NCBI GenBank assembly: GCA_944325075.1
Contig: CALUYU010000017.1
Location: 1 to 39,135, forward strand
Length of the DNA stretch: 39,135 bases
DNA from: Candidatus Gastranaerophilales bacterium
GTDB taxonomy: Bacteria > Cyanobacteriota > Vampirovibrionia > Gastranaerophilales > Gastranaerophilaceae
Reading direction: 5' to 3'
Shown: piece by piece, positions 18,319 through 26,784 of the stretch
Layout: every line of letters starts with the position of its first letter
How positions within the stretch are numbered: position 1 is the first letter of the stretch
The notes under the pieces: model-generated
Database searches by the model: none
Seen by the model: the letters and a program-made list of their open reading frames with translations, nothing else
What the model was told of the DNA's origin: nothing
Made by a program: the position numbers and the translations under genes

Positions 18319-18720
18319 GTATGTCGTACTATACTTGACTTTCCCATGTGTTTACCCTCCTTTTTCTTTTATTATATACTATTTTTTTATTTTTTCAAGG
18401 GGGGCGTAGCCCCCTCTTACATGACGCTGCGCTGTCCGGGACGCAAAGGGAATTGTTTTAAAAGTACTTTAACGAGAAAAATCAAATCTCACGACACATA
18501 GTGCTTTCTTTTTGTGCCTGAGGCACTGCATTACAATGCTCCGCCGGCGAGATGATACGGAAAACAAAGTAGGTTGGGCAAGTATGCTCAAACCTACAAC
18601 TTTAAGTCACTAAAGGGTAAATCAAGTCTCACGACTAATAGTGCTTTCTTTTTGCTTACTTTTTCTTTCGGCTAAAGAAAAAGTAAGTTGGGCTTTCAGC
18701 CCAACATTAATTTTTTGAGT

Positions 18721-18777
18721 GCAGATGGTCGATCATTTTTGACGATGGATAGATCCTGAAACGAGTTCAGGATGACA
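18721..18777. repeat. Repeat family B, short form
   Basis: Contains the simple palindrome TCCTGAAACGAGTTCAGGA without the 58-nt insert present in the long forms. Confidence 0.75.
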
Positions 18778-18790
18778 TGGTAAATTATTT

Positions 18791-18866
18791 ATCGACCTTT
18801 TCTCTATGCGTCCCACATAGCGACGCGTTATAGGGATGTCCCTCAGGGACAAACCCCAACCTACAT
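18791..18866. repeat. Repeat family C, copy 2 (best preserved)
   Basis: Two hairpins, GCGTC (18808-18812)/GACGC (18822-18826) and GTCCC/GGGAC, followed by AAACCCCAACCTACAT. Relatives at 6-80 and 38968-39002, and the first third at 18159-18187. Confidence 0.75.
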
Positions 18867-19063
18867 TATCTTTGTTCACCCTACCGAAAATCCGCTTTCT
18901 GATAAAAAAAAAATTCATTTTAAGCCCCTAAAGGGTAAATCAAATCTCTCGACTCATTCTGCTTTCTTTTTGTGCCTGAGGCACGGCATTACAATGCTCC
19001 GCCGGCGGGATGATACGGGTATCAAAGTAGGTTGGGCTTTCAGCCCAACATTAGATTTTTGTG

Positions 19064-19178
19064 TACAGATGGTCGAATATTTTTGAAGACGGCCAGATCC
19101 TGAAATACTCTGCGAGCACCCTCCCTTGTAAGCCTCCTTTTCGTCGGCAACAAGAGGAGCTGCGAGTTCAGGATGACA
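19064..19178. repeat. Repeat family B, long form, copy 2
   Basis: Nearly identical to 18031-18145, including the internal insert and its CTGCGAG direct repeats. Confidence 0.8.
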
Positions 19179-19253
19179 GTTGGTTAATTCTTGAAATTCA
19201 TTATTTTTTTTGTTGGGGTTTCACCCAAACCTACATTAACTCACAACACATAG

Positions 19254-19597
19254 TGCTTTCTTTTTTGCCTACTTTTTTCCTCTTGGATTATTCGGGGTGT
19301 CAGAAAACTCAACGTTTCCTGACACCTTATGGGTTCACTCTGTTCACCCTACCGAAAATCCGCTTTCCGCTAAAGAAAATTCGTTTTAAGCCCCTAAAGG
19401 GTAAATCAAATCTCTCGACTCATACCGCTTTCTTTTTTGCTTACTTTTTTCCTCTTGGATTATTCGGGGTGTCAGAAAACTCAACGTTTCCTGACACCTT
19501 ACGGGTTCACTCTGTTCACCCTACCGAAAATCCGCTTTCTGATAAAAAAAAATTCATTTTAAGCCCCTAAAGGGTAAATCAAATCTCACGACTCATT
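19254..19597. repeat. 172-bp tandem duplication
   Basis: Two units of 172 bp. Each has GCTTTCTTTTTTGC, a GGTGTCAG...CTGACACC hairpin (19296-19326 and 19468-19498), a GTTCACCCTACCGAAAATCC block and the AAGCCCCTAAAGGG module. A third partial start follows at about 19598. Confidence 0.8.
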
Positions 19598-19660
19598 CTG
19601 CTTTCTTTTTTGCTTACTTTTTTCTTTGGCCGAAAGAAAAAAGTAAGTTCCCAAATGAGC

Positions 19661-19689
19661 AAACAGCAGGCAAAAATTGCCTGCTGTTT
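19661..19689 (-). terminator. Hairpin ending the marR-cupin transcript
   Basis: Perfect 13-bp stem AAACAGCAGGCAA (19661-19673) with TTGCCTGCTGTTT (19677-19689), 7 nt past the cupin stop. The minus-strand T-run is weak. Confidence 0.7.
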
Positions 19690-19695
19690 GTATAA

Positions 19696-20073
19696 CTAAC
19701 AAAGTTCTGCATCGCTTAATCCGTATTGCTCCAGAGAATTTGCCTTTGCCTGGACACAAATAAATTGGAATTCACCATCGGACGTATTTTCAATGGTTCT
19801 TGAAGCATCAGGTAAAATTTTCACAGCAGAACCTTCTTTTACCTTAACGGCCGTTCCGTCAACAGTAATAACTCCCTCACCTTTTAAGATTAGATAAATT
19901 TCTTCATTTTGCTTGTGCCTATGATTAAACGGAACTTTAAAGCCCTTAGGAACACTATTAACTGATATTTCGCAGCTGCTAAGCTCTAATGCGTCGTGTA
20001 AAAAAATTTTGCCGTTTTCAAGCTTAACAAGATCTTCAATTTTTCCTAATTCTGTTGTTTTGTAATTTGTCAT
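19696..20073 (-). CDS. Cupin domain protein
   Basis: 125 residues, a single double-stranded beta-helix. Cupin motif 1 is FNHRHKQNEEIYLILKGEG (H51, H53, E57 or E58 as metal ligands), and motif 2 is degenerate around PDASRTIENTSD. It is probably a small metal- or ligand-binding sensor or isomerase; no substrate is evident. AAAGGAGG precedes the ATG. It follows marR on the same strand with a 51-nt gap that contains a second copy of the operator half-site, so it is probably the regulated target. Confidence 0.9.
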   Translation of the reverse strand: MTNYKTTELGKIEDLVKLENGKIFLHDALELSSCEISVNSVPKGFKVPFNHRHKQNEEIYLILKGEGVITVDGTAVKVKEGSAVKILPDASRTIENTSDGEFQFICVQAKANSLEQYGLSDAELC

Positions 20074-20124
20074 AATTTTGCCTCCTTTAGTTTGACATCT
20101 AACTATTTATTCAAAAATTTTTGG

Positions 20125-20532
20125 TTATAAGATTTTTTCAAGAAGTCGATCCAATATAACAGCTTCATCTTCAGAAAGATTTTTATAAATCATTTTATTT
20201 AAATCGTCTGAAATTTTTTCAAACACAGCCTTAAAAGTCCGGGCTTTTTCCGTTAGAACAATAAAAGTAACTCTATAATCATCAGTAGATTTTTCACGCC
20301 TAACAAATCCGAGTTTTTCAAGTTTATCAACAAGAACTGTTACAGTTGGTTTTGTTCGGTGAATTTTCTCTGCAATATCTTTCATTGTTAACTTCCCGTC
20401 CGCATATAAAACTGCAAGAATATCTCCATGACTAGGCACAAGTCCGTCTATACCATTTGAATTCAACTGCTCAATTATAAAACGGTTACCCTTATCATGA
20501 ATTTTAGATATTAGTGAAAGTGCCTGTTTCAT
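20125..20532 (-). CDS. MarR family transcriptional regulator
   Basis: 135 residues; winged helix at about 35-100. LTMKDIAEKIHRTKPTVTVLVDKLEKLGFVRREKSTDDYRV is the HTH plus wing with the family's D-R pattern, flanked by dimerisation helices. Start ATG 20532 gives a leader of about 40 nt; an in-frame TTG at 20562 would lie about 9 nt from the transcription start. A perfect palindrome sits in its own promoter spacer (20578-20606), implying autorepression, and a half-site precedes the cupin gene. The ligand is unknown. Confidence 0.92.
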   Translation of the reverse strand: MKQALSLISKIHDKGNRFIIEQLNSNGIDGLVPSHGDILAVLYADGKLTMKDIAEKIHRTKPTVTVLVDKLEKLGFVRREKSTDDYRVTFIVLTEKARTFKAVFEKISDDLNKMIYKNLSEDEAVILDRLLEKIL

Positions 20533-20577
20533 TTGAATTTCTTTCTTGCTTTCCCATAACAAAAATTTTACAGTAAT

Positions 20578-20606
20578 ATTATAATTAGATATCTAACTAT
20601 TGTCAA
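20578..20606 (-). promoter_or_regulatory. marR promoter with embedded operator
   Basis: TTGACA (20606-20601), a 17-nt spacer, TATAAT (20583-20578). The spacer contains the perfect palindrome TTAGATATCTAA (20585-20596). A related GACATCTAACTAT occurs at about 20093-20105, upstream of the cupin gene. Confidence 0.88.
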
Positions 20607-20717
20607 GATTAATCTGAAAAATTTTTCGTGCTAAAATTGTAGTAAAGCAATAATAAAATACATAAAAAATCTGTAAGGTCTCAAAATACAAGGAATAAAA
20701 TCAGATAAAAGGTAAAT

Positions 20718-22034
20718 ATGGAGCAAAAATCACTATTTGAAAATGAAAGTAATCAGCCATTGGCCTCCCGACTAAGACCGGAAAATTTAGAAGAATTTGT
20801 GGGGCAAACGCACCTTATAGGCGAGGGGAAAATCCTTAGAAAATTAATTGAAGAAGACAAAATTACATCACTAATATTTTGGGGCCCGCCTGGAGTTGGG
20901 AAAACCACCCTGGCAAGTATTATTGCCAGAAAGACTAACTCAGCATTTATAAATTTTTCCGCGGTCACAAGCGGGATAAAAGAAATAAAAAACGTCATGA
21001 CTCAGGCCGAACAAGCTCGAAAACTGGGAGAGAAAACTATAGTTTTTGTTGACGAAATTCACCGTTTTAATAAGGCGCAGCAGGATGCATTTCTGCCATT
21101 TGTAGAAAAAGGCAGCATAATTCTAATAGGGGCAACAACAGAAAATCCTTCTTTTGAGGTAAACAGTGCATTACTCTCAAGATGCAAAGTTTTTGTATTA
21201 CAGGGGCTAAATACAGAAGATCTGGTGAAACTTTTAAAACGGGCAATCACAGATAAAAGAGGTTTTGGAGAGCAAAAAGTAAACATTAGCGATGAGCAGC
21301 TGAAAATCATTGCAAAATTTGCGAACGGCGATGCCAGGAACGCACTATCTACACTTGAGATGGTAGTTTTAAACGGAGATATTTCCGACAGCGGAGAAAT
21401 AACTGTTACCAATGACACCATGGAACAATGTATCTCAAAAAAATCTTTATTATACGACAAAAACGGAGAAGAACACTATAATATTATCTCGGCGCTGCAC
21501 AAATCAATGAGAAATTCCGACCCTGACGCAGCCGTTTATTGGCTGGCCAGAATGCTTGAGGCCGGAGAAGATCCGCTTTATGTTGCAAGAAGAGTCACAA
21601 GATTTGCCAGTGAAGATATAGGACTTGCCGATCCGCATGCATTAGAAATTGCTGTTGCCGCATACCAAGCCTGCCATTTTATCGGGATGCCCGAATGCTC
21701 TGTACATTTGACAGAAGCCGTTATTTATATGTCACTTGCGCCAAAATCAAATGCTTTATATATCGCTTATGAAACGGCCAAAAAAGATGCTATAAAAGAG
21801 TTAGCCGAACCGGTGCCGCTGGTAATAAGAAACGCCCCTACAAAGTTAATGAAAGAATTAAATTACGGCAAAGGATACCAGTATGCCCATGATACAGAAG
21901 CAAAACTTACAAATATGCAGTGTCTGCCGGACTCTTTATCAGGCAAAGAGTACTACCATCCAACCGAACAAGGACTTGAAGCAAAGTACAAAACAAAATT
22001 AGAACAAATTAAAAACTGGAAAAAATCACATTAG
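20718..22034 (+). CDS. rarA: Replication-associated recombination protein A
   Basis: 438-residue AAA+ ATPase of the RarA/MgsA/WRNIP1 family, acting at stalled forks. Walker A GPPGVGKTT at 56-64, Walker B VDEIHRF at 111-117, sensor 1 GATTENPSFEVN, sensor 2 region GDARNAL, then the C-terminal tetramerisation domain (ARRVTRFASEDIGLADP...). Length is normal. Start ATG 20718 has AAAAGG upstream. It stands alone, divergent from marR. Confidence 0.96.
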   Translation: MEQKSLFENESNQPLASRLRPENLEEFVGQTHLIGEGKILRKLIEEDKITSLIFWGPPGVGKTTLASIIARKTNSAFINFSAVTSGIKEIKNVMTQAEQARKLGEKTIVFVDEIHRFNKAQQDAFLPFVEKGSIILIGATTENPSFEVNSALLSRCKVFVLQGLNTEDLVKLLKRAITDKRGFGEQKVNISDEQLKIIAKFANGDARNALSTLEMVVLNGDISDSGEITVTNDTMEQCISKKSLLYDKNGEEHYNIISALHKSMRNSDPDAAVYWLARMLEAGEDPLYVARRVTRFASEDIGLADPHALEIAVAAYQACHFIGMPECSVHLTEAVIYMSLAPKSNALYIAYETAKKDAIKELAEPVPLVIRNAPTKLMKELNYGKGYQYAHDTEAKLTNMQCLPDSLSGKEYYHPTEQGLEAKYKTKLEQIKNWKKSH

Positions 22035-22079
22035 AACAATTTTGTATTTCCTAAACTTACGAGCATAAAGCGTTATATA

Positions 22080-22433
22080 CTATATTGTGATATCCACAAC
22101 CTGCCCTAATTTATCTATTAAAGGCCTGACTTTTTCTCTCAAATCATTTTTAGATATATCAGGATTTCTGGCAGCTATTTCATTAATTTTATTGGATACT
22201 TCTGCAATATCGGGATATTTTTCTAAAATCTTTTTACCGATTATATCTGCATAATACTTATACCCCCGGCAGCCAACGGCTTTTACCGGTTTGGCATTTA
22301 GTGCATTAATAACATCCCGAATACCATCTGTTCCGTTACTTTGAAGAATTTTTTGGGATGTAACTTCCAAAACTTTATAAGTATCAAGTTTCGTTCCAAA
22401 ATTTACACTGCCATTTATTTTTCTGGTTTCCAT
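22080..22433 (-). CDS. Hypothetical protein
   Basis: 117 residues from ATG 22433; the frame also opens at GTG 22469, but METRKING starts the ordered part. It has mixed helix and loop segments with a Cys in VKAVGCRGYKYYADIIG and a helical C-terminus (VREKVRPLIDKLG-like). No signal peptide or family is recognised. Convergent with rarA. Confidence 0.65.
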   Translation of the reverse strand: METRKINGSVNFGTKLDTYKVLEVTSQKILQSNGTDGIRDVINALNAKPVKAVGCRGYKYYADIIGKKILEKYPDIAEVSNKINEIAARNPDISKNDLREKVRPLIDKLGQVVDITI

Positions 22434-22469
22434 ATCTTTTTTAAAACACAAAATTAAAATTTTTGCCAC

Positions 22470-22722
22470 AACTATTATAAAAAACTTTACTATGCATTAA
22501 TAAAATACTAATTCTATTAAAAATATATAATAGATATATACAAACATTAAGTTTTATGAAGTATGTAAAACACTTGTTATAAAAGCGATTTGCCCCGAGT
22601 ATCCTCCGAAATATTAAAGATTTATGCAATTATAACCGACAGAATGTTTTTATATATATATAACAGAGGAAGTATTAAGAAACAAATGCAATTCTTAACC
22701 GGATTGCAAGAAAGGACGTACT
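22470..22722 (+). other. 253-nt leader region of the coiled-coil gene
   Basis: AT-rich, no gene. It carries the direct repeats ATGCAATTATAACCG (22624) and ATGCAATTCTTAACCG (22686), 62 nt apart, flanking a TATATATATA tract, and AAAGGA before the next ATG. These may be regulatory; no riboswitch class is recognised. Confidence 0.45.
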
Positions 22723-25509
22723 ATGGGAGTACAAGAAATTAACCACAATGGAAAAACTTATGTAGTCTCACAAGAACAAATTCAAGAAATGCAGAAGAAG
22801 CTTAAGGAGGCAAAAACAGAGGCAGAAAAACAAGCCATTCTGCAAGGTATTTTTACCCAGGCAAATGAAAAACCCGGGAAGAAAGAGGGTGTGAACGGCC
22901 AAGGAACCGTTGACCAGGTAAATACAGCGGTAGATCAATTCCGTGCAAACAATGAAAACATCAAAAAATTACCGCCAGAATACCAGGAAAAATATTATGC
23001 TGCAAACAACGATGAAACCAAACAGAGAGAAGTTATCAGAGAGTATTTTAATGATAAAAAATATTTTCCTGACGGCGTCGGCCCAAGTAAATTCGGAAAC
23101 AGAAACTCCACCAAGCAAGAAGGCGGAGTAGAATTTACTACAACACTTAGCAAGGATGTTTTGGTTGATGACGACGGCAAACCTATTAAAGAAAATCAGG
23201 AAGCAAGATTTGAAACAGTAAAACAGGTTTTCCAAAAACAAATGGAGAATCAATTAGCAAAAATTGATGATAGAACAGATTTGACACCTTATGAAAAAAC
23301 TAAGGCAAAAGAATCTCTTCTTATTAATGAAGCACTTAATTCATCATTAAAACCTGAAGTAGACGCACTTGCGGAAAAAATTAAAGATAATTCAAGTATA
23401 ACAAATAATAATACTTATTATCAATTAGCAATGACTCAGGACGAAAAAAATAGTGTAAATACAAGAGCAAATCAAATCAGAGAAGAAATGAAGACTCTGA
23501 TGAGTAAGCCTGAAAATGAATTAACACAAGAAGAAATAAATAAACTAAAAAGCTGGAAAGAAGATTTTAACAAAAAATTCCCTAAAGAAGAACAATTCGG
23601 AGAAAACGAACATTTATGGGATTTAAAAAATGCCAGCGAGTTAGAAAAATCAGAAGCATATAAGAAACTTGATGCCCTTGCAAAAATGCAGGCAATTGAA
23701 GAACAAATTGCCTCCGAACAAAAAGCCGGCGGAGCGGCAAATCCGACCGGAGAACTTAGTGCTGAGCAGAGAACTAAACTTGCTAAAGCCCAAATGGCAG
23801 AATCAATTACCCATGACGATGAAATTCAGAAACTTTCACAGGAACTTATGGTAAAAAGCAAAAACGGAACCCCTGAAGAAGTTGAAAAAATTAAACAACA
23901 AATTTCTAAGCTTGAGGAAAATAAAGGCAAGATGCTTAAAGATATCCAAAAAGGCATGGTAGCTGATCAAGCACGAGCCCAGGTTGAATTTGAAACATAT
24001 AAACAAAACTTTGAAAATACAGAAGTTCACTATAGTAAAAAACAAGCTGATGCTGCCGAAGCAGACGAACCAGGTAAAAATAATACATACCTTAATAAAT
24101 ATGCTCAAAAGCTTCTTGAGAAGGATGCTGAATTTAGAGCTTCTGTCTGTGACAAAGCAAATGGTAAAGAAGACGGTGACTTTGAAGTAGACGGACAATG
24201 GTATAAACTTAATAGCAATAAATATAAAGATGTTATGAGTAAACTTGCAAATAAGGGCAATAAAACCTTCAATGCAGGAGGCGGTATAAACGATGCAGAT
24301 TATTTTGCCTCAACATCTGAATGGGCCGATTTTGCAAATGACCACGCTAAAAAAGACAGCGGCGTTGCAACCAGAGGTGAACGTAAAGATGTAAGAGAAA
24401 TGTTTGAAGCAGCCGGTCTCCAGGTTGATAAAGACAGAACACTTGCAATGCGTGCCAAAAATATTGGTAAGGATGCACTTATTGGTGCCGGCGGTGGTGC
24501 ATTAGCAGCATTAGGCGGAGAACTTTTAAATGCAGCCCAAAAATTGAACTATAGCGGAACAGCAAAAGCTATTGCAGAAGGTATTGCAAGCACTACAATC
24601 AACGGAGTTGCAAGTACAGTTGTAAGCGGTACTATGACAGGTACAGAAACATCTATACACGAATCTATTGTCCAAAGATATGACCCTAAAACCGGTCAAT
24701 ATATAACAGTTGGTCATCAGGTTACAGAAGTTCCGGTAGAATGGTCCCAAGATTACGAAATTCCGGTAGATGTCCCATATCAGGAAAACGTCGATATTCC
24801 ATACAAAGATGAAGTTCCTGCTGATTATAAAGGATCAGTAAAAGATTCATTTGATCTTGGTAATATTGCTAAAGGTGCCGGTATTGGCGCCGCAATTGGA
24901 GGTATTGGAAGAGGACTTAAATATCTCTTCAAGAAAAAGACAGATGATGATTATGTTAATACAGATAACTCACGGGCAACTACAAGAACCAATACCGGTT
25001 ATGAACAAAAGGCTGATGCTCCGGTAGAAAAAGCTCCGGTTGAGGCAAAAACAAAACAAGAAGTTACTGAAACTAAGGTTGAAGAAAAACAAGTAACTAA
25101 AGAAATTCCGTATGAAGAATACAAACTTAAAGGAGATGGCAAAACATCTGAAACAATTGGTACAGTTGTTGTTGCAAGATACGGAGTTAAGATGGGCTCA
25201 CCTGAATACAGAGCAATACTTAATTACATTAGAGATGTAAACGGTGTTAAAAACGGAGAAATCCCTCCGGGCGATAAATGGAAACTGCCTGAATGGATTC
25301 CTGGAGAAGTCCTTGGAGAAGGTCAAGAAAATGTAAACAGAATAAATGGTACAGCAGCCAGAACTGATTGGAAGCCAGGTGCTAAAGAAGGCGGCGGAGA
25401 TTACACCGGAACATATCAGGATACAGAAAGAACTGAAACAACTATTACAAGAACAGTTGAAGGTTCTGATGTATGGGATCCTGATCTTAGAAAACGTCCT
25501 AAACAATAA
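22723..25509 (+). CDS. Large coiled-coil protein with glycine-rich helices
   Basis: 928 residues, no signal peptide. Residues about 10-460 are Lys/Glu/Gln-rich and predicted coiled coil (QIQEMQKKLKEAKTEAEKQAI and similar). Two Gly/Ala-rich hydrophobic stretches, about 582-600 (LIGAGGGALAALGG) and 713-732 (GAGIGAAIGGIG), look like glycine-zipper helices that could insert in a membrane. Between them are repeated VPVEW/IPVDVPY/VDIPYKDEVP elements. Residues about 800-860 resemble a divergent LysM segment ending in IPPGDKWKLPEW. AAAGGA precedes ATG 22723 and a terminator follows. No named family; effector, tail-like or cell-envelope roles are all possible. Confidence 0.75.
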   Translation: MGVQEINHNGKTYVVSQEQIQEMQKKLKEAKTEAEKQAILQGIFTQANEKPGKKEGVNGQGTVDQVNTAVDQFRANNENIKKLPPEYQEKYYAANNDETKQREVIREYFNDKKYFPDGVGPSKFGNRNSTKQEGGVEFTTTLSKDVLVDDDGKPIKENQEARFETVKQVFQKQMENQLAKIDDRTDLTPYEKTKAKESLLINEALNSSLKPEVDALAEKIKDNSSITNNNTYYQLAMTQDEKNSVNTRANQIREEMKTLMSKPENELTQEEINKLKSWKEDFNKKFPKEEQFGENEHLWDLKNASELEKSEAYKKLDALAKMQAIEEQIASEQKAGGAANPTGELSAEQRTKLAKAQMAESITHDDEIQKLSQELMVKSKNGTPEEVEKIKQQISKLEENKGKMLKDIQKGMVADQARAQVEFETYKQNFENTEVHYSKKQADAAEADEPGKNNTYLNKYAQKLLEKDAEFRASVCDKANGKEDGDFEVDGQWYKLNSNKYKDVMSKLANKGNKTFNAGGGINDADYFASTSEWADFANDHAKKDSGVATRGERKDVREMFEAAGLQVDKDRTLAMRAKNIGKDALIGAGGGALAALGGELLNAAQKLNYSGTAKAIAEGIASTTINGVASTVVSGTMTGTETSIHESIVQRYDPKTGQYITVGHQVTEVPVEWSQDYEIPVDVPYQENVDIPYKDEVPADYKGSVKDSFDLGNIAKGAGIGAAIGGIGRGLKYLFKKKTDDDYVNTDNSRATTRTNTGYEQKADAPVEKAPVEAKTKQEVTETKVEEKQVTKEIPYEEYKLKGDGKTSETIGTVVVARYGVKMGSPEYRAILNYIRDVNGVKNGEIPPGDKWKLPEWIPGEVLGEGQENVNRINGTAARTDWKPGAKEGGGDYTGTYQDTERTETTITRTVEGSDVWDPDLRKRPKQ

Positions 25510-25539
25510 ATATAACCATAGTTAATACTTCCAATATAA

Positions 25540-25573
25540 AAACGGGCCGGAAGAAATATCCGCCCGTTTTTTT
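25540..25573 (+). terminator. Terminator of the coiled-coil gene
   Basis: AAACGGG, bulge, CGG, loop, CCG, CCCGTTT with a seven-T tail, 30 nt past the stop. Confidence 0.85.
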
Positions 25574-25725
25574 CTTTGATTTTTTGATTTTTCTCTGCTT
25601 CTGCCCAATATACCGGAAACGTTGTTTTCACTAATCTTCAAGAACAACTTTTGCAGACGTTTCGGCAACTTCTTCTGCCAAGTCCGCCTTACGGAAGACA
25701 ACCCGGTACAGAGGAGCCTAAAGTT

Positions 25726-26724
25726 TTACTTAGCAGATGCTACAGCTACCGCAACAGCAACAGTTGCCCCAACCATAGGATTGTTACCCATACCGATAAT
25801 ACCCATCATTTCAACGTGAGCCGGTACAGATGATGAACCTGCAAATTGTGCGTCACCATGCATTCTGCCCATAGTATCAGTCATACCGTAAGAAGCAGGG
25901 CCTGCTGCAACGTTATCAGGGTGAAGTGTACGTCCTGTTCCGCCGCCTGATGCTACTGAGAAATATTTTTTGCCATTTTCGTAACACCATTTTTTATAAG
26001 TTCCGGCAACCGGGTGTTGGAAACGTGTAGGGTTAGTTGAGTTACCTGTAATAGAAACATCAACGCCTTCTTTAATCATAATTGCAACACCTTCTGATAC
26101 ATCATCAGCACCATAGCATTTTACCTTAGCAACTTCTCCGTCAGAGAATGGAGTTTCCTTAACAATCTTCAATTCGCCGGTCTTATAATTGTATTGTGTT
26201 TCAACATGTGTGAAACCATTGATTCTTGAAATAATATAAGCCGCGTCTTTACCAAGACCGTTCAAGATAACTCTTAAAGGTTTTTGTCTTACTTTGTTAG
26301 CATTTCTTGCGATACCGATAGCACCTTCAGCAGCAGCGAAAGATTCGTGACCAGCCAAGAAACAGAAACAATCTGTATCTTCGCTCAACAACATTGCAGC
26401 CAGATTTCCGTGGCCTAAACCAACTTTTCTTGTATCACCCACAGAACCAGGGATACAAAAAGCCTGAAGACCTTCACCTATTAAGCTTGCAGCCTCAGCA
26501 GCAGTTTTAGCGCCTTTTTGTATTGCAATTGCAGCACCCAAAGTATAAGCCCATACAGCATTTTCAAAAGCGATAGGCTGAATGCCTTTAACAATTTCTT
26601 CTACATTTATACCTTTAGAATCGCATAAAGCTTTTGCATCTTCTAAAGATTTGAAACCATATTCAGGTAAAACTTTATTTAATTTTCCCTGACGTCTATC
26701 TTGTCCTTCAAATTTTATAGCCAT
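25726..26724 (-). CDS. GGGtGRT family protein
   Basis: 332 residues carrying the name-giving motif as SGGGTGRTLHPDN near residue 258. Ala/Gly-rich, probably cytoplasmic; the C-terminus is a hydrophobic VGATVAVAVAVA stretch. In other genomes this family sits next to an IscU/NifU-like scaffold, as here (60 nt upstream), and is tied to Fe-S cluster handling, but its biochemical activity is not established. AAAGGAATT before the ATG. It is the second gene of the pair. Confidence 0.93.
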   Translation of the reverse strand: MAIKFEGQDRRQGKLNKVLPEYGFKSLEDAKALCDSKGINVEEIVKGIQPIAFENAVWAYTLGAAIAIQKGAKTAAEAASLIGEGLQAFCIPGSVGDTRKVGLGHGNLAAMLLSEDTDCFCFLAGHESFAAAEGAIGIARNANKVRQKPLRVILNGLGKDAAYIISRINGFTHVETQYNYKTGELKIVKETPFSDGEVAKVKCYGADDVSEGVAIMIKEGVDVSITGNSTNPTRFQHPVAGTYKKWCYENGKKYFSVASGGGTGRTLHPDNVAAGPASYGMTDTMGRMHGDAQFAGSSSVPAHVEMMGIIGMGNNPMVGATVAVAVAVASAK

Positions 26725-26784
26725 TTTTCTAATTCCTTTTATCTTAAATTAACTACGTTCTAACACATATAAAACATACGGAAA

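Larger units (their letters stand above)
17882..19657. repeat. Mosaic of dispersed hairpin repeats (about 1.8 kb)
   Basis: No convincing gene. The region is built from modules that recur within it and at both window ends: GTTGGGSTTTCASCCCAAC hairpins (17979, 18199, 18687, 19031), family B (18031, 18721, 19064), family C (18791), family E three-hairpin blocks (18503, 18961), an AAGCCCCTAAAGGG module (18601, 18922, 19388, 19561), CTTACTTTTTTC hairpins (18655, 19613), and a 172-bp tandem duplication. Intervals are irregular, so it is not a CRISPR array. It looks like an accumulation site for non-autonomous REP/MITE-type elements. Confidence 0.8.

Noticed and set aside
19061..19570. Plus-strand open frame of 169 codons
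   Set aside because: It runs through family B and the 172-bp tandem duplication; the frame comes from the repeats and has no ribosome site.
17882..19657. CRISPR array
   Set aside because: Repeats differ in length and type, spacing is irregular, and no cas genes are present.
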